A stretch of 38,490 bases of DNA. Origin: Muribaculaceae bacterium (GTDB lineage: Bacteria > Bacteroidota > Bacteroidia > Bacteroidales > Muribaculaceae). The notes beneath the pieces are model-generated. The model had not been told where the DNA came from. It did no database searches and was given only the letters and a program-made list of their open reading frames with translations. Where the stretch lies: positions 1-38,490 of the forward strand of contig JAFZKD010000047.1 of assembly GCA_017553785.1 (NCBI GenBank), given 5' to 3'. Each line of letters starts with the position of its first letter. Positions within the stretch are counted from its first letter, which is position 1. Both the position numbers and the translations under genes were made by a program. This document shows, one piece after another, positions 26,301-33,700 of the stretch.

Positions 26301-26976
26301 GCCCAACAAGCAGATCAATGTCATCGAGTTGCTGCAGGAGCAGATTGATGACGGCAACAACTGGGTTATCAGTGATAATAGCCGCCGAGACCACGAAGTG
26401 CTACTTGTGAGCAGAAAAGAAGACAATGACAAAAATGATAACGGAGCCAAGGTACTCGTCCTTTCTCCTTCGGGTGAACTCTCATTCAGCCAAAGTGCCA
26501 TTCCTATGGAAATGGAAATGGAACTTTGCAACAATGCCATACCTACCGATATCAATGAGATTGTACTTGATAAAGTGGAGATGAATGGTCATACCTATGA
26601 AATCATCAATCATTCAGCCAAATTTGACGAGACCAAAGATGAGGAATTGGTGAAAAGAGCCATCGGTCAGACTGTCGATGCCGACTTTGCTCCAGCACTT
26701 TACCGCCTGATGGACAACGATCAGAAACTTAGGTCGCCTTCCTATGTCAAGTATCCCAGTGGCTTCTCTATGAGGAACAGCAACGAAAGGAAGTTCGGCA
26801 CTACTAATGAATGTGACTTGGGTGGTTATGAGACTTTCATCCGCAGTGACAACGGCAGCCAGAAGTCATCGGCTGGTGTTGCAGGTACTATCTCGACAGG
26901 CAAGCGGGTGGCTTACCAGAAGAATGACATGGCAGCATTTGAGCGCTATGTGAGCATTTTGGACAATATACAATAA
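20320..26976 (+). CDS. Giant helical-DUF6603 fusion protein
   Basis: The function of this 2218-aa protein is unknown. Either ATG at 20320 or 20341 could be the start; neither has a Shine-Dalgarno. There is no signal peptide or membrane helix. Residues 1 to about 1330 are almost all charged amphipathic helix and coiled-coil-like (for example ADDLQNEFETIKGKLENV and EEFKKGVEEQVRNTV), recalling apolipoproteins or tape-measure proteins. An acidic-lysine linker (KDDKEDNKIGDDKKDNSKN) lies near 1305-1330. The C-terminal half is beta-rich. Its part at about 1620-1990 has GFTLTAVGGMLGLHR (near 1693) and GGFHPAYRP (from 1854), then AITSNTFQIGAH, which I recognise as DUF6603. The tail has FAPALYRLMDN followed by QKLRSPSY, also family-like. 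It is the first and largest gene of a four-gene run. A scaffold or lipid-binding groove role is speculative. Confidence 0.85.
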   Translation: MAENYNIMSKVALLLEKTRDALIADLRQEFIGVRCAALKFEKEQSVENFIPVIDAVFARVGYDISHYEELSEVRSFVEKLLGVTDKIAGVVKTGSKMSDDGEFTSDEIAKLCTDLLPLIKEVIELVRLVSDVEWEAVAADLDKSNQDIALFVKNELLTKEFARKVLDHILVTLLKNAKVVFKDEIEFAKFTIESGVQQLIDNANELGNALEKNVFDVVDAKVELIQNTMQETLTDATDLYNRVRKQLESQATKDVQAIAKEYKASYAKIADGLSITYSILEFLGIIEQKDVTLQLPYGLKEAVDKVQSAVDDVSGKINAAIDKASPLVAETTFTVVSTMDDVLKTTRDVTGMGVAAAGTIDLQLAMVNDFMMDATTDIATGLASIEAGVKSTIKDVNNFKNHANTVVNKFSDEVKRIKDWRYPISITVISWEKVEDLFTNPVDHFKALYPIESMSDVESLMTRIMGILHNINSDIPDFSSLRKLLEDLLRKLQKHVIKKINELKAQMKDVASEVKKKIQKVINDIWDWFQPVVTTIRNVITMLKELAIALKDEMEAVLDEVKEGARLIADDLQNEFETIKGKLENVGEAVEDSVNNASATVKAEVDSMVTAAKKNIETINKKAEEFKKGVEEQVRNTVKDAEDAMNGISQDAEKNARERVEAAQALWKDIKKDMPKMPKLNLPKVVKTTLAEPMADCVKKTLNEALDFDLSSVIDFGQQRDELVACIDALKADYDRFKAGNFNSVSLNISEKDFTAVYNINFNTSWKTAMQLPDIPKLVQQVVVPDLQAWAYGMVNSVQTLVSPTVWQYRLNTMLTQLKAEFQNDLSNITGLISKNGALCLISDPTSVGDRLAANLNITDYISIVETAVHDVVLPDPEYYYTSFKQCVFGIITKFTARILEEVQRMKSSIKSAVNELKQLPSTVKTNVEALLGKLEEAEKKLADELSAKQDKAKNEALQLVGDIRSTVTTIKHIVEKIPETIDNLVDFFENKAEATLNRLKNNTNEALEQIAKNFLNRLEDLATEIWRRFKNEYIIPMLKAIKNKIIHFIKHVIKKKLQELIDAFTDLKSESQNGIKSLLKDKSFFKKLHEEQVTFANQVNSALKSSGNGSGNNSKIKKALPEGELTNLNQLPALIDAVKDDEKLSKSIFEKAKFNIQTEDGAPDINVPYYYITWVQNVLGSTVNFVQSDMGLKEILKLVQALYNGIPAEVKQHVSEVMPSLPSLPSNSFTDLLNDVTCSYDLDNMMCNVTLLDLKPMEDSKHSDTLDWDASLKLQLFIMAGLYSKDGFVEKKDEEECDSKDDKEDNKIGDDKKDNSKNTPSDETDVEDNAVPAIFFTMMLQGKVILTFRIGDNHHITLKGDGQIGAEKLTEQTKDLSVGFCLSKKDYEKGVTSRVHGFGSTKSMGVLLMGEFSRNEGTAPLAMIESKYMDVKMGNYPIGAYVLYNHDYPKFQFNEKEESGIDMATFLGAEQGNTVDGFTAGVFVAVKDFEMVLKLRQNDFFATFLKDDISAKFDLPVAYDYLNGFKMDGGYSFHLDIDCDNKEIGSLKLNSLGIDLGSVKGDLGTLQLQAVPSFSIQLGDCVTMSFDKLGVGMDLNVAKINSLGNYSIGDFDPDFRFKFPEGIGIAIDCSVVKGAALIGYDDEKKELFGAMELSVLERFGVSAMLMMTFGDKFSMLAMLSTRFTPGVPLGLGFTLTAVGGMLGLHRMLDYDAIRDSVHNGSLESVFFVQDVMKHIGDMRKAADNIFPAKRDQFFVGLLGQISYEPVVRCSFGLMFQVPEPFSIIIVGALAVAIQGTDIIRINVAFSGEIDFKKGLQFDASLYDSQIVGLRLEGDMAFRLFWGGPAKGFLMSIGGFHPAYRPEEAMHVSDMRRLSMKLDYSLLKVGLETYLAITSNTFQIGAHLDIKVGWSKFGIVGYAGFDALFQFDPFMFMFDIEAGMAVMIGKARVLSVDLALSLSGPRPWHAKGKAEFSFLFIPIKVDFDISWGDKQQQLPNKQINVIELLQEQIDDGNNWVISDNSRRDHEVLLVSRKEDNDKNDNGAKVLVLSPSGELSFSQSAIPMEMEMELCNNAIPTDINEIVLDKVEMNGHTYEIINHSAKFDETKDEELVKRAIGQTVDADFAPALYRLMDNDQKLRSPSYVKYPSGFSMRNSNERKFGTTNECDLGGYETFIRSDNGSQKSSAGVAGTISTGKRVAYQKNDMAAFERYVSILDNIQ

Positions 26977-26997
26977 TGGAATTAATACTTGTACAAC

Positions 26998-29900
26998 ATG
27001 GGTAATAAAGTATATATATTGAGGTATTTGCGCAAGGGTCTTGTTAACAATCTGCAAAAGATTAGTAAAGACCTCAAGACTTCCAAACGTGCGCAGATTG
27101 ACGTCAATCTCAAGTTCTGGATGAAGCATGTCGATTCCAAATTAATGGAAGAGAAGGTCCTGTCCGGACAAACGATAGAACTTCTCGGCCCTGCCGATGT
27201 CAAAAGCATCAACTCAAAAGCCATCAGCCGTGTCTCTCCTGCCGAGTCGGGTGATGTGCGTCTCAATGCCAGCTATCGGCCCTATGTGGAGTTCTATGAG
27301 GAAGACCTCCCGTGGCGATACACGCCATTCGCTCCAGATAGTCCTAGCGGTTTCTATCCGTGGATGAGGCTCATCGCTGTGAAGACCGAGGAATGTGCTA
27401 TTGTCTTCAAGAATGGAGCAAAGATTGCTCGCATCAATCTCACTGCCGAAAGGATCAAAGAGGTTTTCGCCACTCCCGAAGAACTTGCCAATAGTGCCCA
27501 TGCACAGATTGACGTTGAGGACGACTTCCAGGGAACACTTGACGAGGCTACCGTCAACCAGATGCTCGATGAGAACCCCGATTGCGGCATCTCGCGCGTG
27601 CTATGTACCAGCAAATTGGAGCCTGGCACCGAGTATGTCATACTCCTCATACCCACCTATGAGCATGGTCGCTTGTCGGCATTGGGTAAGAGCCTTGACG
27701 GAGCGAAAATGAACGACCTGGTCACACCTCAGCCAGACACCGATTTTGAATTACCCATTTACTACAAGTGGAAATGCACCACAGCCTCACGGCAAGGCAC
27801 CTTCAAGGATCTGGCCGATAAGTTGAATTTCACATCAGCTGCAGACTATGACAAGATGGATGCCAACCTCACGGTTGACATCAGCCACTCGGGGTTGAAG
27901 ACGGTCAGCTTTGATGGCGAGAAAAAGATTGATGTCCCGGCTGCCCTCGTGATGAGCAGTGACCCCTACAGCAACCTTGAGGACGAAGGCAAGCAGTACC
28001 GCACTGAGCTGCAAAAGCACCTCTCGCTCAATCCGGTCTTTGACGAGAATGAGTTAGAGGAAGTCAACCAGGACGAAGACCCTTGGGTCGTGCCCCCCGT
28101 CTATGGAGCTCGCCATCTGTTGACAACGCGCAAGAATTTTGAGAAAGGTCCCGATGCTGGTGTGGTCAATGAGGTGAATCTCAAGTTGCATAACCGCATT
28201 GCTGCAGGCTTGGGTGGCTCGGTGGTCATGAAAAACCAGGAGAGCTTTGTCAATCGTGCTTGGCAGAGTGTCGAGGTTGTCAACGCACTGAACCAGATGC
28301 TGCGCGAGTATTACCAGATGAAAGAAGTCAACGAGTGTGCCAAGGACAAGAACAACAGGTCATCGATTAACAAAGACTCCCTCAACAAGCAGAACGAAGG
28401 CCTGATTAGTGACGCTGCCATTAGAATGCTCCAGACATCAGGCATCTATTATAATAATAAGGCAAAAGTGGACCCCGACACTCTGCTTGATGATTACAAG
28501 AAGATGACTGCAGCCGACAGTGGACTTGTCAGTTCGGGATTAACTAAGGATTATCTTGCCAGCCTCTATGCTCCTGATTTGTGGCAAAAACTCATCGATC
28601 AAGACAAAAAGATTGACGCTGTTAATGAGCAAATTAAATATTATACCAAACAGTTTAGTGACAATAACGCATGGGATCTATCAGGTATGTCTGATATAGA
28701 TTTCCTAAAAGATCTCTTCGAGACAAGGATATACAATGGCAAGGCGAGATTTGTTATCAAACCTGGTAGTTTCGAGAAAATGGGTATAACCCCAGAGTCA
28801 ATCTTAATGTCAACAGAATTTGATAAAATTGATGACCTTCTCCATAATAAAAAGAATAAAGAGGTTAACATGTCGGATCTATGTGGATGGCTCAATGGTC
28901 TTAAGGACCGCTATGAAACATTCAATGAAAATCACAGGCCAAGTTTCCCGGTATTTGGTGATGATTGTAATAGTTTGTCGGATCCAATCTATCCTTATCC
29001 CATCAATGTCTTGAATATTTATGGTGTTACTGTTATTGTCCCGGACAGTAGCTACAATAAAATCACTATTAACGATAAACCGTTAGGAGGTAAACCATTA
29101 GCTATTGAATACTATTATTTTGACAATCAAATCTCAAATTCTCCTAACTATTTTTTCATCGTTCCCAAGTCATACTTGGATTCATTAGAAAACCCCGAAC
29201 GTACGTATTATATGCGCTTTTTTGGAACGTTGACAGAATTGAATTATTTGCAAGGTCAATTTTATATTAGTCCAGGCCAACAGTATTCTTCTTTACAAGA
29301 AGCCTTTAATGAAACAACAAGTTGTTTTCTATATAAACAGTTGAATGCTCATTATAATTGGATGCAAACTCGTAATACCACCTTTTTGGTCAATTCAGAA
29401 AAAGCTGATAAACATACTTTCCATTCGAAAGATAAACCTGATTTTGAATTCAAAATGACGAGCCAGGGACTTAAGACACATATTAATAGTAAAATTTCGA
29501 TAGAGGGTAAGAAGTATGACTATGTTTGGTTGAAATGGGACAAGGGAGTATACTCAGATAAATTTTCAGATTTGGGCAGTGGTCCCGTATGGGAATTGGA
29601 TTTACCGTTATACCGTCAAGTAATTTTGGATTTGTTGGACAAACTGGAAAACTTTTATTCATTGATTCGTCAGCCATCCGATGTTAAGTTTTATTTGGAT
29701 GTTTATGATAATAATTGCATTATTATTTCACCCAATGAACTGTTTAATGCCTTAATTGAGAAAGCAAGACAAGACAAAAATGTCATTGGTGAAATGAACA
29801 ATGATTTGCAGAGAATAAAGGATGAGGTCGTAATTCAGAAAGGCAAGATTGAAGAGGAGTTTAAATTAGTTCCACAGGCAACATTCCCGACTCAAAGCGT

Positions 29901-30681
29901 TGAAGCCGCTGTCATTGATGTCATTGATCCCAATCAGTTGGCAAAGGACAGAATCAAAGAACTGGAGACGAAATATGGAGTAACCGAATTCAATCAGTTG
30001 GAAGATAGACTCTGCGACAAGTATCCCGTCATGGTTCACCCCGATTTCCTCGATCCCACCTACTTCTATTTGCGGGAACTCTCGGTTGACTATGTGCTGC
30101 CGGCTTCGGGTAGCCTTGCCAAGAACAGTATCTCTTGCTTCTATAGCAATCAGGCTTTTGAAGAGGCGTTCCTGTTGGGCATGAACACCGAGATGGGACG
30201 CGAGCTCATGTGGCGAGAGTATCCTACCGACCAGCGTGGCTCTTACTTCCGCAAATTCTGGGATCAGACCGAGTTGCCCAAGAAAGAAGAATTGAAGAAG
30301 AAATATTATGATATCGAGGACATTGACAAGTGGAAAAATAAACTCGGCAAGAACCATCGAACTGGAAAGTCTCCAATGCTGGTGTTCGCCATTAAGGGTG
30401 AACTCATGCAGACTTACCCGGATACCGATGTCTATCTCCAGAAGATAGGTGTAGGAGGAAAACCTGCCGACGAGATAATAAAGCAGGAGATGGCTTCATG
30501 GCTCTCGCCGGACACTTATCTTGTTGGCTTCAGCCGAATCAGCAAGGAAGACCTCAAGAGCTACTATCTCGTCTTCAGGCAAAGGCCTCTGTCGCTGCAG
30601 TTCTCTAAAGAGTCAGAGAATCAGAGCAATCCATATGGTATTGTCAATCCGCAATGTTACCTCATGGTTGCCGCCCAATGA
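26998..30681 (+). CDS. Giant-operon protein 2 (DLPWRYTP / WREYPTDQRG family)
   Basis: The function is unknown. I use the ATG at 26998; a TTG three codons upstream is less likely. The product is 1227 aa with no signal peptide or membrane helix. Near the N-terminus is VEFYEEDLPWRYTPF (97-111), followed by FYPWMRLIAV. Near the C-terminus is ELMWREYPTDQRGSYFRKFW (1069-1088), then MLVFAIKGELMQTYPDTDVY and a final YYLVFRQRPLSLQF. I associate these three blocks, from memory, with large uncharacterised proteins found with DUF6603 in other phyla. The middle (about residues 547-965) is encoded by clearly AT-richer DNA and has no motif I recognise; it may be a swapped variable domain. A short coiled coil is likely near 945-1010. 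It starts 21 bases after the DUF6603 gene. Confidence 0.82.
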   Translation: MGNKVYILRYLRKGLVNNLQKISKDLKTSKRAQIDVNLKFWMKHVDSKLMEEKVLSGQTIELLGPADVKSINSKAISRVSPAESGDVRLNASYRPYVEFYEEDLPWRYTPFAPDSPSGFYPWMRLIAVKTEECAIVFKNGAKIARINLTAERIKEVFATPEELANSAHAQIDVEDDFQGTLDEATVNQMLDENPDCGISRVLCTSKLEPGTEYVILLIPTYEHGRLSALGKSLDGAKMNDLVTPQPDTDFELPIYYKWKCTTASRQGTFKDLADKLNFTSAADYDKMDANLTVDISHSGLKTVSFDGEKKIDVPAALVMSSDPYSNLEDEGKQYRTELQKHLSLNPVFDENELEEVNQDEDPWVVPPVYGARHLLTTRKNFEKGPDAGVVNEVNLKLHNRIAAGLGGSVVMKNQESFVNRAWQSVEVVNALNQMLREYYQMKEVNECAKDKNNRSSINKDSLNKQNEGLISDAAIRMLQTSGIYYNNKAKVDPDTLLDDYKKMTAADSGLVSSGLTKDYLASLYAPDLWQKLIDQDKKIDAVNEQIKYYTKQFSDNNAWDLSGMSDIDFLKDLFETRIYNGKARFVIKPGSFEKMGITPESILMSTEFDKIDDLLHNKKNKEVNMSDLCGWLNGLKDRYETFNENHRPSFPVFGDDCNSLSDPIYPYPINVLNIYGVTVIVPDSSYNKITINDKPLGGKPLAIEYYYFDNQISNSPNYFFIVPKSYLDSLENPERTYYMRFFGTLTELNYLQGQFYISPGQQYSSLQEAFNETTSCFLYKQLNAHYNWMQTRNTTFLVNSEKADKHTFHSKDKPDFEFKMTSQGLKTHINSKISIEGKKYDYVWLKWDKGVYSDKFSDLGSGPVWELDLPLYRQVILDLLDKLENFYSLIRQPSDVKFYLDVYDNNCIIISPNELFNALIEKARQDKNVIGEMNNDLQRIKDEVVIQKGKIEEEFKLVPQATFPTQSVEAAVIDVIDPNQLAKDRIKELETKYGVTEFNQLEDRLCDKYPVMVHPDFLDPTYFYLRELSVDYVLPASGSLAKNSISCFYSNQAFEEAFLLGMNTEMGRELMWREYPTDQRGSYFRKFWDQTELPKKEELKKKYYDIEDIDKWKNKLGKNHRTGKSPMLVFAIKGELMQTYPDTDVYLQKIGVGGKPADEIIKQEMASWLSPDTYLVGFSRISKEDLKSYYLVFRQRPLSLQFSKESENQSNPYGIVNPQCYLMVAAQ

Positions 30682-30717
30682 ATACTATAACATGTAGTCT
30701 CAATTTACTCTAAGCAA

Positions 30718-33700
30718 ATGAAAAAATATCAAGATATTTTAAGGGATGTGACCAGTAGGAACCTTGCTGCAAAAAAGGTGAACACCTCACTGCTGATGTT
30801 GCCGCTCCGACTGGAAACCAAGATCATGTACAGGCGTGTGGATAAGACTGATGAACCCGAGAAAGTGTTATATGCTTTCAAGTCCCTCCACAGCCTGCTG
30901 CAGAGCTATCACAGGTTAGCGGGAGCGGTAGATAAAGGCGAAATTGAGGTCGCCACTAGAAACCTGAAGCAACAGATGCGTGAAACCATCCACTGTTTTG
31001 AAACCATCGACTTGCTTTATGCCGAGGATAAGTCCTATCTGAACGATCTGGTAACCAACATCCATAATTCACTCCACACAGTGGAACTGCAGGATGCTTT
31101 TGCGCCCTTGATCGACACTCTTGATGACATTCCTCGTCTCACGTCCCACAGTGATAAGGGTGCCACCAATTACCTGAACGAGTTGGACCGCATTACCCGT
31201 ATGCTGGAAAACATGGTCAATTGTCCGCTCTTTACCGGAAGAAGACGTGATGGCCAATTTGCCACCTATTCTCAGACAGCCCGTTTCCGATATGCATACA
31301 AGCGTTATAAGGAAATCAACAGCTGGTTCCAGCCGACAGGCAAGGGACGAAAGATCACGGCATTGGCTAACAGCATCCATTCAGGGATGATAACTAAGAG
31401 CCAATGCATCAGGTTTGATAACCTGATTAAGCGCATCAAGAAGGCTATCACATTTGCTCCACTAAGTGATGATAATCATGGGGGTCTTAGACAGGCTCAT
31501 TCAAATTTGACAAAAGGATATCCTTATGAGCATAATATTAATCCTGAAGATAATCTATATGCATATGGGGTTCGTTTTGTAATGGATGAAGGGTATGAAA
31601 AAGCATTGGAGGAATTCCACGTAAGTCTTTACCCGAATAATCCCGTGGCTGGCCGTAATAAGTATTTCCATTATAATCGTATGGTAAAAATGGCGGGTCT
31701 TTTATATGATAACCTCACTTCATTCATCAATAATGACTTTGAAGGGGTAAAGACTAGTCTTAATGCGAAAACCTGTAAACCAAAGGGACGGAAAAAGCCA
31801 TGTTCCATAAGATATACATTGATTGTATCTAAGTTATTGAGGGTCGAACTCTTGTTAGCCAAGGCCGCACATGCTAAGAATCGCCGGATGCGCCGTCCCT
31901 ACCTGAAAGCTGCTTATAAATGCCAGTCTTCGCTGCTTTCCTCTTTAAATGAAAAGATCTACTTCACCTATGGGGCACAGCGTTCGTTTGTAAAAGATCT
32001 GTTAAATGATATCATCAGTATAGATAATAATGCACGTAGGCATTATACCCAAACGGCTCTTCCTGATCTTGGAATGTGTTTTAATATTAGGCGTAAAGTG
32101 CCGTTGAAAAAGGCTAAGAAGCGTAAGTGCTTGTGCCTGAGAATCTACCCCGATGTGGTAGCGCTCACTCAGGCCGTAAGACAGATAAGTCGTGAGGAGT
32201 ATCTTGCCGGCAAGGACTTCTGGCTCAAGTATATCTTTAATGATGACGAGAAGTATCGACAGTCGCTGTGGTTGGCCATCTGCGACCTGTTCCCCGCTCA
32301 TCGTTCAGCTTTTATCTTGAAAAGCACGTTCCCGAAGGGGAACTATGCTGTCATGTGCCGCAAGGCAAGGGAGTTCCATGACAACAACATGACTATTGAC
32401 GACTTCATCAAGGAAATCGATGAAAATTTTGTCAACTCATTCCCTACGACCTATGTTGACAACGGAGAACAGTTGTTCACTGTACCGGTCACCAACCTCT
32501 TGCCAGACCGCTTTGTAGTTCATGCTGCAGTAAAGACCAAAGTCAATGCCAGCCGTACCATTATTCAATATGGCCATCGTCTACCCAAGCAGCTGCAAGT
32601 AGGCCTAGACCTTAACAATCTCGATACTGCCACTAAAGAGTTAGTCATTGACAGTCATGGCAGAAAGCAGTTGTATCTCAATGGAGGATTGAGCTGGATG
32701 ACCGACTACGATGAGGCAGAACGCCTGGGTATGGCCATCACCATCCCGCTGGATGCCATGAAGACAGGTCTGAAAAAAACTAAAGTCCGCAATTTTGAGT
32801 TTAATCAGATCATTGTGTACGGCGTCAACGACTCCAGCACTTATGAGTCTAACAAGATGATCAAGGACTTGATGACGGGTAGCCTGTACTCTGATAAGGC
32901 CATGGACATCATCTCGTTTGAAACAGCAACTAACATCATTACCAACGAGGATGCTAAATATGCCTTTGACAGTTCTGAGGAGAAGCAGCGGGAACGCTTC
33001 CAGTATCAGGCCTACAACTGTGTGAACCCGCACGTGCCCGAGAGGGGTAATGACCTTGACATCCTTGACCGCCTCCTGTGCCTCAACGAGAGTGTTTTGG
33101 GCAACATCGATGTGCCAGGTGAACCCGGGCAGGCCGAGGTTGAGCTCCAGAGGCGTGTTAACAGCTTAATGATTGAGTATATCACGGATAGTAGATTGTG
33201 CCCTGTTATTAATCCGTTAATCAATGCCATCAAGAATAGCCCCACGCTGCATGATTACTTGTGCAACGATGTCTTGTCTCGCGGACCGTTCCCCATGATG
33301 CGAATAGGCGACCAGCCTTACGGCATCCTCCCTGCTTGTGACTTTAGGAACTTGGCTGTGAGGGCAAGCAATCCGTTGGCCATTGTCAAGAAAATCCTGC
33401 TTTTGCTCACTATCCATTGGAATAACATCCTAAGCACGAATATCGTGACTTGCTATGGCAAGGACTCTGACAATAGTAATACGACAGTCACAACTAATGA
33501 TTACCTCGACATCCTTGGCAACACGCCTCGCAGCACATCGTTTTACAGGAGAAAGATGGTCCAGAGCGGCATTATCGATGCTGAGTACTTCCGTGGTGAG
33601 ACCTATCATCACCAGATCGAGGAACTCATGAAGATTGCCAAAAGCCTCAATCTTATCAAGGAAGAGGATCGCGATCAGATCAAGAAAATCATCCCCAACT

